Source: Macrotis lagotis
Lineage: Eukaryota; Chordata; Mammalia; Peramelemorphia; Peramelidae
Reading direction: 5' to 3'
Assembly: GCF_037893015.1 (NCBI RefSeq)
Contig: NC_133665.1
Location: forward strand, 33,267,336-33,331,335
Length of the DNA: 64,000 bases
Shown here: piece by piece, positions 24,574 to 35,149 of the stretch
Layout: the number at the start of each line of letters is the position of its first letter
Position numbering within the stretch: position 1 is the stretch's first letter
Translations under genes and position numbers: made by a program
Notes under the pieces: model-generated
Databases searched by the model: none
What the model saw: the letters and a program-made list of their open reading frames with translations, nothing else
What the model was told of the DNA's origin: nothing

Positions 24574-25018
24574 TTAGATTTGTCTAAATCTGAGAGGGAG
24601 GTTGAGGTCTCCCACTAGTAGAGTTTTACTGTCTATGTCTTCCTGTAGCTCTTTCAACTTCTCCTCTAAGAATTTGGATGCTATACCATTGGATGCATAC
24701 ATATTCAGTATTGAAATCACTTTATTTTCTATGGTACCTTTTAGAAGGATATAGTTTCTTTCCTTATATCTTTTAATGCTATCTATTTTTGCAGCTGCTT
24801 TGTCTGAGATAAGGATTGCTACCCCTGGTTTTTTCACTTCAGGCAAAGCAAAATATATTTTGCTCCAACCTTTTACCTTTATACTATATGTATATCTCTG
24901 CTTCAAATAAGTTTCTTGTATGCAGCATATTGTAAGATTATGGTTTTTAATCCAATCTGCTATTTGCTTACCTTTTAAGGGAGAGTTCATCCCATTTACA
25001 TTCAAAATTATAATTATT
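24574..25018 (-). pseudogene. L1 ORF2 endonuclease domain
   Basis: The frame starts with ILNVNGMNSPLKGKQI (endonuclease N-terminus). It continues with ICCIQETYL (the catalytic glutamate block, here Tyr where His is usual), GVAILISDKAA and NMYASNG, and ends near LLVGDLNLP (the GDFN-type block, Leu for Phe). The AP-like endonuclease nicks target DNA in active L1s. A SINE sits exactly at its N-terminal edge (25,019). The frame breaks shortly after GDLN. Confidence 0.9.
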
Positions 25019-25166
25019 GGGGCAGCTAGGTAGCATAGTGGATAAAGCACCAGCCTTGGAGTCAGGAGTACCTGGGTTCAAATCCGGTCTCAGACACTTA
25101 ATAATTACCTAGCTGTGTGGCCTTGGGCAAGCCACTTAACCCCATTTGCCTTGCAAAAACCTAAAA
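25019..25166 (+). repeat. tRNA-derived SINE inside L1 ORF2
   Basis: Complete sense copy, starting ggggcagctagg and ending ttgcaaaaacctaaaa. The 15 bp repeat aaaattataattatt lies at 25,004-25,018 and 25,167-25,181, perfect. It was inserted at the start of the endonuclease region. Confidence 0.95.
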
Positions 25167-25699
25167 AAAATTATAATTATTAACTCTTTATTGCCTTCCA
25201 AGATATCTTCCCTCTGTTTGTATTTTCCCCGTATTTTCCCCTTTTTTCCCTTTATCTGTATTCCCCAGTATTTTATTACTGAATACCACTCCTTTTAGTG
25301 TGTTTGCCATCCTAGATCAGCACCCCTCCCCCTTCTTTCCCCTTTCCCTTTCCCCTTCTTCCCTCCCTTCCTTCTGTTAGTTCCCCCTTTTCTTTCCTCC
25401 CTATCCCCTCCCTCCCCTTTTCCCCCTTTTAATACTTGAAAGGTAAGATAAAGTTTCTTAACTTAACTGAGTGTTTGTGTAAGTTAACTTTAAGCCAAGT
25501 CTGATGAGAGGAAGATTCAGGTGGTTCTCAGCTCCTCCCTTCTTACCCTCTTACAATAGGTCTTTTGTACCTCTTAATGTAATGAGATTTATCCCATTCA
25601 ATCTTCTCCATCCTCCATCCTTACTGTCCCCCTTTTTAAGGAGTGTTGTTTTTAAATCGTTCTGAGTCACAGAGAAGTCATGAGTGTCCATCAGTTCTG

Positions 25700-26901
25700 G
25701 CTAAGTATATTCTCTTTAATAGAGTTACAGTTCTCAAGAGTTCTGAGAGTCTTTCTCCCAGGAGGGGATATAGTCAGTTTCATCTTATTGGATAGTAGTT
25801 TTTTTTTTCTTTACCTTTTCATGTATCTCTTGAGCCTCCTGTTTGATGTCCAAGTTTTCTATTTAGCTCTGGCTTTTCATCAGGAAATGCTGGAAGTCTT
25901 CCATTTCATTAAATGTCCATCTTTTCCCCCAGAAGAGAAGGCTCAGTTTTGCTGGGTAGTGGATTCTTGGCTGTATTCCAAGCTCCCTTGCTCTTCAAAG
26001 TATCTTTTTTTTTTAGGCTTTTGCAAGGCAATGAGGTTAAGTGGCCTGCCCAAGGCCACACAGCTCAGTAATTAGTAAGTGTCTGAGGCTGGATTTGAAT
26101 TCAGGTACTCCTGACTCCATGGGTGGTGCTCTGTCCACTGAGCCACCTAGCCGCCTCCTTCAGAAAATCTCACTCCAGGCCTTTCCATCCTTTAATGTTG
26201 ATGCATTCAGGTCCTGTGTAGTCCTTACTGTGGGTCCTTGGTATCTAAATTGCTTCCTTCTGGCTGCCTGCAGGATTTTCTCTTTTATCTCATAGTTCTG
26301 GAATTTGGCCACAACATTCCTTGGTGTTTTCATTTTAGTATCTCTTTCTGGAGGGGATCAATGTATTCTTTCAATAATGATTTTGCCCTCTGGTTCCATG
26401 ATATTAGGGCAGTTTTCCATCACTAAATCTTGCAATATTAAGTCCAGGCTATTTTTTTTCTCTTCAGTGTTTTCAGGAAGACTTATAATTCTCAGGTTGT
26501 CTTTCCTCATTCTATTCTCAAGGTCAGTGGTTTTGCTGATAAGGGAATTTTACATTTTCTTCTATTTTTTTTGATTTTTTGGTTTTGTTTAACAGACTCT
26601 TACTGTCTCATGAAGTCATTAGTTTCCACAGACTCCATTCTTTTTTTTTTAAGAGAATTTTCTTCATTTTCCTTTTGCAGCTCCTTTTCCAACTGGTTAA
26701 TTCTATTTTTGAAAGAGTTTTGCATTTGACCAATTGAGGTTTTGAAAGAATTATTTTCTTTTTGCATTTGTCCAATTGTATTTTCAAGGATTTGTTTTCT
26801 TGTTGCAAGGTGTTAATTGTCTCTCCCAAATTTTCCAAATGATTTTTAAACTCCTTTCTCATTTCTTCAAAGAAGTCTTTCTGTGCTGTTGACCAGAGCA
26901 T
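25700..26901 (-). pseudogene. L1 ORF1 protein remnant
   Basis: The N-terminal part (26,901-26,608) reads as a Leu/Lys/Glu-rich coiled coil (FFEEMRKEFKNHLENLGE, TINTLQQENKSLKIQL). The RNA-binding middle is recognisable at 26,506-26,471 as NLRIISLPEN, the L1 ORF1p 'LRIIGIPE' block. The C-terminal domain is further downstream and is split by a SINE at 26,009. ORF1p forms trimers that coat L1 RNA. Several frameshifts are present. Confidence 0.8.
26009..26155 (-). repeat. tRNA-derived SINE inside L1 ORF1
   Basis: Antisense copy from ttttttttaggcttttgc to cacctagccgcctcc. The possible target repeat ctcttcaaagtat against ctccttcagaaaat is imperfect. It is opposite in orientation to the SINE at 25,019. 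Confidence 0.85.
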
Positions 26902-27727
26902 ATTCTCCTCACTCCTGGCAGAGTCTGCTTTCTGTGCCCGGACTCACCCCCAATCCCAGAGGACAAACCTTGAGGTAGATCTTCTTCTTCTCCTAGTTTC
27001 TCTTTCTGGGTTTTGTAGATTAGATTTCTGTTAAGAGGTTTGTTTCATATTATATATGAGGGAAAATCAGGAGAGAGGATCAGGAGACTAGCACTGTGCC
27101 TGTCTTTTCTCTGCCATCTTATTATTTTTTGTTCTTACTAAGAATTTTTTTAAAAAAATAAGTGTCATTATTTTTAAGTTTTAAATCAATTTCCCCCCTA
27201 TGATTGAATAGGATCTATGCACCAATTTTTAAATGGGTCACTTTCCACATGAGTCTTATAAAATAGATAAGGAGTGATTTAAAAAGGAAAGTGAATGCAT
27301 CATTTTTTTAAAGAATGAGAGCTGTCCTCTTCAAAATAGTTACCTTGAGAAGTATCCGCTTATTTCAATCATACTTTCATTGTATAAAAAATTTTGGAAC
27401 TAGCTTCAGATTCCATAACATATTTTTAAAAATATCCCCAGAAATAGCAAATCAGAAATCCCTCAGAGCCAAAATTGGTGATTAAAGTAGATGATCAATC
27501 TGAGTAATACAGTTCTGGTTGAAAAGCAATGTGTGAATGCAATTCCTAATGATTTTTCTATGTGGTTATGGGGGGAAAAGTTCCAAAATAATTTGAAAAA
27601 TGGCAACATCATCATCAGAATAAATGATTAACCTCCCAAAGTGACTATTTGAAAAATCCAGCACTTCTTATGTAGTCTAAGCTCTAGAACAATATTTCAA
27701 TAGATCCATGATCTCATAAAAAAAATA

Positions 27728-27905
27728 GCTCGAGCTAGAAGATACCTTAGGGAATCATCTATTCCATTTCCATAATTTTTCAGGTGAAGAAAATGAAATC
27801 TATTGAAGCAAAACAATTTGCCCAAGGTCACCCAAGCATTAGCAGCAGAATAAGGATTTGAACTCATATTCTTTGATTCTAAATGTAATATTCTTTCCAT
27901 TGCAT
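27728..27905 (-). repeat. MIR-like SINE
   Basis: 'gagctagaagataccttagg', 'atttgcccaaggtcaccca' and 'ggatttgaactcatattc' occur in the antisense order of MIR-like elements. Another such element lies 300 bp away at 28,203. Confidence 0.6.
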
Positions 27906-28202
27906 CAGCCAGTTGTACTCTTGAATAATGGTAAAACTTGGAACCTTTTTTCATCAAATGTATTTCTTTTCCATACAGTGTACAGAAGGGTTACTTAATA
28001 TGCTAGAATCTTCCTTTAGCTCACTCTGAGTCCAAATTCATCATTCCTTCCACTGTGCCATGCAGACTCTCCAAAGATACCTTGGAGCTGCTCCCAGGTG
28101 TAGTATTTGCGGTTTGTCCTTCAGTTACCCCTCTTACTATATAGTTGATCTACTTCTCAATCACACATCTCTCCAGTGACATCCTTTTTGCAGTGGTCTT
28201 TG

Positions 28203-28405
28203 AATCACAGATTGAAAGCTGGAAGGAAGCTAAGAGATCATGCAGTTCTACCTCCATCATTTTAAACTTGAGAAAACTAAGATCCAGTGAAGTTAAGCAA
28301 TTTTCTCAAGGTCATACTGTAGTAAGTGGCTGAGTTGGTATTTGAAATTAGGTCCTCTGACTTCAGATTTAGTGATTTTTTTCTTACTGTCCTGTGCTAC
28401 CTCTA
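28203..28405 (-). repeat. MIR-like SINE
   Basis: 'aatcacagattgaaagctgg', 'attttaaacttgagaaaac', 'ttttctcaaggtcatactg' and 'aaattaggtcctctgactt' follow the same order as at 27,728. Old. Confidence 0.6.
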
Positions 28406-29127
28406 TCTACTCATACATATTATATGTTTCTCCATTGACTTTTGTATGACTTTCAATATTCTTTAGAAGCTATGTTATTCCATGATGACATAACATCACT
28501 GGGAAAATGTCATTCAAAAGATGGACCTTTGGTTCAGAGAGAAGTTTGGTGTTACAAATTAATGACCCATATCCCTCCTTTCCTTAAAGAAGGAATACAG
28601 ATACTGAATGTAATATACACTGACATTTTTGGTAATATATATCAGTTGGTTTTATTAGGTAGATTTTCTTTATTAAAAGGGAGATTTACATAGCAAGAGA
28701 GTGAAGGGAGAATAGAACAGGTTATTGACTTTAATGTTAGAATAAAAGGTATCAAATCTTTTTCTTTTTTTAAAGAACTTCAATTTAAAAAAAAAAAAAG
28801 AGCCCGATCTTATTTCTTCCTCCAATTGTGTACTCTGTGTTAGGCCCATTTCATTGCCCATCTACCAGGTCTGTCCAAGATACAAACACTGTTGAACTAG
28901 CTTAATGGATCATCCATCTACCTGTCTGAGAAATAGGTATTTTTCATATATTTTGCTTTTCCTATGTGGATAGTTAAGCCAAAGTACTTTTGAATGATGA
29001 CGGATGTCATTTAGGATGCTCTGCAGTATTATTGATATTGAAGCAAGAGTCTTCATCTATAGCAGGAGTTCTTTTAATTTTTTAATTTTCAAATAATAAG
29101 CAGACTTAAAAACAAACAAGCAAGAAA
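28406..29127. other. no recognisable feature
   Basis: Anonymous AT-rich DNA with a poly(A) run near 28,787. Nothing supported. Confidence 0.45.
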
Positions 29128-29325
29128 AAAATTTTTTCTCTTTTGTTCCAATTCTTCTTTTATAACTTTACTAACATGGAAATATATTGAAAATTGTGCA
29201 TTATAACCTATATCAAATTACTTGCTGTCATAGGGAGGGGGGAGGAAAGGGAAGGAGACAGAAAAATGTGGAACTCAAAATCTTAAAAAAAATGAATATT
29301 GGCAACTAAAAATAAAAGAAAAACA
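29128..29325 (+). mobile_element. L1 3' end, strongly 5'-truncated
   Basis: 'tttttctcttttgttccaatt', 'ctaacatggaaatatattg' and 'ttacttgctgtcatagggag' precede 'gaactcaaaatcttaaaaaa', then an A-rich tail with (aaac)n. This is the sense counterpart of the L1 3' ends seen in antisense near 31,600 and 59,200. Confidence 0.75.
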
Positions 29326-30556
29326 AACCAAAACAAAACCCAAATCCATCAATATGTATCTACAAAGTACAGCAAAATAAACTCCCATAACAGCTATGTC
29401 TGAAAATTTCTCTCATACACTGATCAGAATACTAAAGTATTCTCTACAATGTTATTATTCTATAAATTGTACTCCTTGTTAAATAGAAGAAATTCTTGAT
29501 ATAATATATAAATATATAATTCTTTAATATAATTGGTTAGCTTTATAATCCTATGTATTTTATACCTTTTAACTTTTTATTATTTAACTGCCAAAGGGAC
29601 CTAGCTATGTCACAAAAAAAGTTAAACCCTGATCTTCCTTTTTACTTTTTTATTCCAGTCATTCTCCACAACCAAAATGCCAAATTCCTTCAGCTAGTTC
29701 TTGTGAGCTGATTTAAAAAGTGTCTTATTAATTTTTAATTTTGCCTTCTTTGCTTCACTTATGGATGAGATAAATTTCTATATTACCAGAAAAGGGGAGT
29801 AAGAGACAAAGGGAAAAGAAAAATAACATAAAAGCAACAACAGTAATAAAATATACTACCTAGATAATAGGTCAGTTATATTGATGTTCTATTACTGCTC
29901 TTCTCTTCCATGAAAATGACTTTAACATCGTTTATTAGTGTAGGAGACCTCTGGTAAGGAAACTTTATACCAGTGCAAATAGAAAACTATTCTATATTTT
30001 TTGTGGAGGGTATTGAGAGGGTAAATGACTTTCCATGGTCTCACAGCCAGAAGTGGAACTAGAGCCAAAGTCTTCTGAGATCAACTTTTTGTCTCATATC
30101 AAATTGTCTCTCATGATGTCTCATAATAGCTACTAAAAACAATCAAAAGAACCTCAAAGAAAAATGTCTTTCCCAGGGAGAGCAAGCTACAATACCATGC
30201 TGAATAAAGGTTAGAGATTTGCTTCTAAGGGACAAGTTGAGAAATAGGGAATAAATTTACAAAAGTATTTTAAAGACCAAATAGAAAGGAATTAAAGGTA
30301 ATATATTAGAAGAGAAGATGATGGTTCATCTCATGTAAATGTACTGATCAAAGTAACATTGCTTTGTGTTAGCTATAAGTTAAGCAAATTGGTCTCCCGC
30401 ACCATTATGTAACTATTGCATTTAACATATCTGATGAATGTCAGCACTTTTTCATCAAATATGCTAATTTTATTGTTAATGCAAAAGGTTACAAAAGAGA
30501 TAAGAGAAGTAGATAAATTATGAATACACTATTACACAAACCCAGATAGAGAGGTC
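29326..30556. other. no recognisable feature
   Basis: About 1.2 kb of anonymous AT-rich DNA. Near 30,010-30,090 a weak 'tgactttccatggtctcacagcc' hints at a very old antisense MIR, which I do not call. Confidence 0.4.
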
Positions 30557-30570
30557 CAGCCCCTACTTTT

Positions 30571-30719
30571 TAGATTTCTTTTTTTCAAGGCAATGGTGTT
30601 AAGTGGCTTGCCCAAGGCCACACGACTAGTTAATTATTAAGTGTCTGAGGTCAGATTTGAACCCAGATACTCCTGACTCCAAGGCTGGTACTCTATTCAC
30701 TGCGCCACCTAGCCGCCCC
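30571..30719 (-). repeat. tRNA-derived SINE (WSINE1-type) with target duplication
   Basis: Antisense copy, head ending cacctagccgccccc. The flanks cagcccctactttt (30,557-30,570) and cagttcctactttt (30,720-30,733) match at 12 of 14 positions. Confidence 0.9.
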
Positions 30720-30906
30720 CAGTTCCTACTTTTGACAGAATAATAATGGGGTATATGCACCTGAAAAATGTTTCAAAGCCTCAACAGGTTTAATTCTATT
30801 CAAATTTTTGAGAATTTGCCACTAAAATATTTAAACAGTGATTTCTAGTAATATTCTAGTATTGTTCTCATAACTTTTTGCATGCCAAGCAAAAATTGGT
30901 TAGCAA

Positions 30907-31042
30907 TGGGGCAGCTAGGTGGTGCAGTGGATAGAGCACCAGCCCTGGAGTCAGAAGTACCTGAGTTCAAATCCGACCTCAGAATTAGCCATGTGGCCTT
31001 GGGCAAGCCACTTAACCCTATTTGCCTTGCAAAAACCTAAAG
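30907..31042 (+). repeat. tRNA-derived SINE, internally deleted, with target duplication
   Basis: Sense copy between aaaattggttagcaa repeats (about 30,892-30,906 and 31,043-31,057). After 'cctcaga' it jumps to 'attagccatgtggcc', so about 17 bp of the usual 'cacttaataattacctag' stretch is gone. The perfect duplication points to a young insertion. Confidence 0.9.
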
Positions 31043-31084
31043 AAAATTGGTTAGCAAGTAAATAGAAATAATTTTATTGATATG

Positions 31085-31205
31085 GTCAGATTCTACTGAC
31101 AGCTAAATAAACTGAGGTCCAAGAGAGTAAGTGGGTTTATCCAAGGTCTAGAGAGTAGTAGTATGGGACAGATCTGAGTGTTGAACTTGGGTCCTTGGAC
31201 TTTTT
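31085..31205 (-). repeat. MIR-like SINE fragment
   Basis: 'ctaaataaactgaggtccaag', then 'agtaagtgggtttatccaagg' and 'tgttgaacttgggtcc'. Antisense MIR order, diverged. Confidence 0.55.
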
Positions 31206-32318
31206 CACTTGTAACATGTTGCTTTTCCAGGAATCTAAGTTCCCAAGTAGGTATTTTAAATCCAGGAAAGAGATCCATGAGTAGTAAGTATATTCAAGAT
31301 AAAAATATAATAGTACAGCTAGGTCCTGATTAGAGCGAATAATGAATCCTGTGAAGTAGTCAAAGGTAATCAAATTTGCACTATTCAAGATGATAATTAT
31401 GTAAAATATGACAATTGGCTTTAATCCAGTGAAAATATGTGGTGCAAATTGGAATAGTGCAAACAATTTATGGTTTTCATTATTCACACTAATAGGAACT
31501 TGGTTATATACTGGGTTTTTTTTCCTTGAACATTTGTGGGGGGGGTTGTTTTTTTTATTTGATTACTTTTCTTATTTTATTTTTTTAATTACATGCAAAG
31601 ATAGTTTTCAACATTCATTCTTTTACAAGTTTTTGAATTCCACATTTTCTAACCACCCTCCCTTTTCTACCCCTCTCCCTGTGTCAGTGAGTAATCTGAT
31701 ATAGATTGTACATGTATAATCAAGTTTAACATAATCCTATATTAGTGATATTGTGAAGGAAGAATTAGAACTATTAGGGGAAAAGGCATTGAGAGAGAAA
31801 GAAGAAACAGTAAAGAAGTTTTAAAAAGTAAACATAATACACTTTGCTCTACATTCAGACTTCATAATTTTTTTGTTTTTTTTTTTTTCTGGATGTGGAA
31901 AACAGGTCCTTAAGGATTGTCTTTGACCATTGAACTGTTAAGAGGAGCTATGTCCATCATAGTTGATCACCTTAGTGTTGCAGTTAATAAGTACAATGTT
32001 CTCCTGGTTCTGCTCATATCACTCAGCATCAGTTATGCAAGTCTTTCCAAGCTTTTCTTTTTTTCTTTTTTCTTTATTTGTTTGTTTTTTTGCTTATTTA
32101 TTTTCATCCACATGTACATGTATAATTTAAAGTTACAAAATTTCCTTTCACCCTTCCCACCTCCTGCCCCTCAGTGGCAAAAAGTCGGGTTAGCATTGTA
32201 CATACATAATTTGATAAACATATTTACAAATTAGTTATTTTCTGTATGAGGAATTAGGATTAAGGGAAAGAGATACATAAGACATAATTTTTATAAAGTG
32301 TTCATCAGATTCTGAAGG

Positions 32319-32344
32319 GTGTGTGTGTGTGTGTGTGTGTGTGT
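32319..32344. repeat. (GT)n microsatellite
   Basis: Thirteen GT units inside an L1 3' UTR. Confidence 0.95.
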
Positions 32345-33969
32345 TTCATTTTGCTTTATTTTTCTTCCTCTGAATGGGGATAACATAGTCCATAGCTTGT
32401 CTAAAACAGTTGTCCTAGCTCTCTGAACTGCTTAGAGGAGCTTGCTTTCATCAAGGTTGTTCATCTCACAATGTTGTTGATGTGTACATTGTTTTCTTGG
32501 TTCTGCTCCCTTCACTTAGCATCAGATCCCATAAGTCATTCTATGCTTCTCTAGAGTCCAACCATTTACGGTTTCTTATAGAACAATAGTATTCCATAGT
32601 ATTCATGTACCATAACTCGTTTAGCCATTCCCCACAATTGATGGACGTCCATGAGACTTCTCTTTTTAAAAATTTGTTCTAGATATAGACCTAGAACTGG
32701 AATTGCTGGGTCAAAGGGAATGAACATTTTTATTGTTCCTTGGGCATAGTTCCATATTGCTCCCCAGAATCCGTTAACGACCCCACCAGCAATGCTTCAG
32801 TGTCCCAATCCTCCCACAACCTCTCCAACATTGATCATTTTCACTTTTCCTCTTCTTGGCTAATCCAATAGGTGTGAGATGATACCTCACTGCTGTTTAA
32901 ATTTGTATTTCTCTAATCAATAATGTTTTGGGATATTTTTTCATATGGTTGTATGCAGCTTTAATTTCTTCATTTGAAAAATGTTTGTTCATATCCTTTG
33001 ACTATTTATCAGTTGGGGAATGACTTGTGACTTTACAAATTCGATGCAATTCTCTATATATTTTAGAAATGAGACCTTTATTAGAACTCCTAGTTGTGAA
33101 TATTGTTTGCCAGCTTTGTGCTTTCCTTTTAATTTTGGTAGCAATGATTTTATTAGTGCAAAAACTTTAACTTAATAAAATCACAATCATTCATTTTGCA
33201 GTTTATAATGTGTTCTAATTCTCTTTTGGTCATAAATTTGTCTCCTTTCCATAGATCTGATAAAGTATTTCTTGATCTATTATATTATCTCTGGTGTTGC
33301 TCTTTATGTCTAAATCCTATACCCATTTTAAACTTATTTTGGTATAGGGTGTGAGATGTGGCTCCATGCCTAGTTTTTGCCATACTATTTTCCAGTTTCC
33401 CCAACAATTTTTGTCCAATACTGAGTTCTTATCCCAGAAGCTGATGTCTTTGAGTTTGCCAAATTAGATTTGACATAGTAGATTGTAATCATTTAATGTG
33501 ACTTCTTTTGAATTTATCCTAATCTACTGATCCATTACTCTATTTCTTAACAAGTACCAGGCAGTTCTTTTTATTTTTTTAAAATTCTTTATAAGTTTAA
33601 TAGGTAATATGTTCCATGTTCTTCAAATCATTTTGTAATGATTTCTATATCTAGATCATGTATCAATTTTGACTTTATCTTTGATAAATGGTACAAGCTA
33701 TTGGTCAATGCTCAATTTCTGCCAATCTGCTTTCCAGCTATCCCAATAATTTTTCCAAGAATAAATTCTTTTTTATTTTCTTTTTTCTTTACTTTATTTT
33801 ATTTTTTTATTCTCATTTTGTACAAATGTTTTTTTACATTAATAAAATATTCTTGTTTAAGAGTAAACAAAATACCCCTCCCCCCATGAATATAAACTCG
33901 CTTGGGCGATAAAGTAAAGAGGAGAGAAAAAAATTAAAATTAAAAAAAATAATAGTAATGATTGTAGGT

Positions 33970-34115
33970 ATGGCCAGGTGGCGCAATGGATGAAGCACCA
34001 GCCCTGGAGCCATGAGCACCCAAGCCCACATCCAGCCCCATAGACCCAACAATCACCCAGCCATGTGACATGCAAGCCACTGTATCCCCACTGCCCTGCA
34101 AAAACCAAAAAGAAG
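33970..34115 (+). repeat. diverged SINE module 1 within copy A
   Basis: 'tggccaggtggcgcaatgg' keeps the A box. 'agcaccagccctggagcc' and 'ccctgcaaaaacc' keep the outer body. The middle is heavily changed, mostly T to C. It has the same position and orientation as 39,530-39,670 in copy B. Confidence 0.75.
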
Positions 34116-34159
34116 GAAAAAAAAAAGAGCCAAAATAAAATAAAATAGTAATCATAGTA

Positions 34160-34310
34160 GGGGTGGCTGGGTGGCAGACAGAGCATTGGCCCTTGAGCCA
34201 GGAACACCCAGGTCCAAATCCGGCCTCAGACACCCAAAGATCACCCTTCTATGTGGCCCCAGGCAGGCCACCCAGTCCCATTTGCCCTGCACCCTTCCCC
34301 AAATAATAAT
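34160..34310 (+). repeat. diverged SINE module 2 within copy A
   Basis: 'ggggtggctgggtggcagac', then 'gtccaaatccggcctcagac' (B box), then 'gtggccccaggcaggcc'. A piece of the A-box region (gcagtgga) is missing. Its equivalent in copy B is 39,719-39,860. Confidence 0.75.
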
Positions 34311-34509
34311 AATAAAAAATGTGCTTCAGTCTTTGTTCCAACACCAACAACTCTGTCATGGGTGGATTGCATTCTTTATGGTAAGTCCATCACAAAAGTT
34401 ACTTCCATATTTTTCCAACGTTGCCATTGCTGATCACAACTCCCTCCTTTCGTACTTCTCCACTACTATGTACTATATTTTCTCTCTCCTTTCACTCTGA
34501 CTCTGCTGT

Positions 34510-34655
34510 AGGGTTGCTGAGTGGCGCAGCAGACAGATCCCTGGTCCTGGGGCCAAGAAGCCCTGAGCCCATACCACCCCTTAGGCCCAGAATCCACCTG
34601 GCCCTATGGTCCTGGGCAGGCCTTCCAATCCCAGCCCCTTGCAAGAAGTAAAAAA
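34510..34655 (+). repeat. diverged SINE module 3 within copy A
   Basis: 'gggttgctgagtggcgcagc', 'tggtcctggggccaagaagc' and 'tatggtcctgggcaggcc' end in 'ccccttgcaag'. It is the most changed of the three modules. Copy B has it at 40,066-40,208. Confidence 0.7.
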
Positions 34656-35149
34656 GAAAATGTGTTATATCTGACCACTCTCCCCCCATGGTCCATCCTC
34701 TCCTCCTTTATTCACATCCCCACCCCTTCCCCCTGCTCCCCCCTCCTTCTTACTCCAGATGCTACCCCATTGAGTATATAAACTGTTTCCTCTCCTAGTC
34801 ACCCCTGATGAGAGCAAAGGTTCCCTCATTCCCCCTTGCCTCCCCCTTCCATATCATTGCAATAGCTCATTGTAATAAAAAAAAGTCTTATTATATGAAA
34901 TATCTTGGACTATTCCCCCTCTCCTTTTTCTTTCTCCCATTACATTTCCCTTTTTCCTATTGACTCCATATTTACACCATATTTTATCTTCGAATTCAGC
35001 TTTTTCCTGTGCTTCAACTATAAAACCTCCCTCTACCTGCTCTATTAACTGAGAAGGTTCATATGAGTATTATCAGTGTCATTTTTCTATGCAGGAATAC
35101 ATGCAGTTCATCATTAAATCCCTCACATTTTCCCCCTCTCCTCCACTCT

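Larger units (their letters stand above)
21704..27120 (-). mobile_element. L1 LINE with both ends, internally deleted
   Basis: Read on the minus strand, the 5' end is at 27,120 (aagatggcagagaaaag, a YY1-like start). A 5' UTR, ORF1 remnant (to about 25,700), pyrimidine-rich spacer, ORF2 endonuclease (25,018-24,574), reverse transcriptase (23,946-22,943) and 3' UTR ending at about 21,704 follow. A plausible target duplication is ataattttttgtttttt at 21,687 against attattttttgttctta at 27,121. Two SINEs interrupt it. At about 22,658 the sequence jumps from 3' UTR-side sequence straight to sequence just behind the RT, so roughly 1 kb of ORF2 is missing. Defective. Confidence 0.9.

Noticed and set aside
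33834..34233. Overlapping minus frames rich in aromatic and Gly residues, also at 39,367-39,850
   Set aside because: They run through the antisense SINE modules and T-rich runs. Their similarity reflects the two element copies, not a gene.
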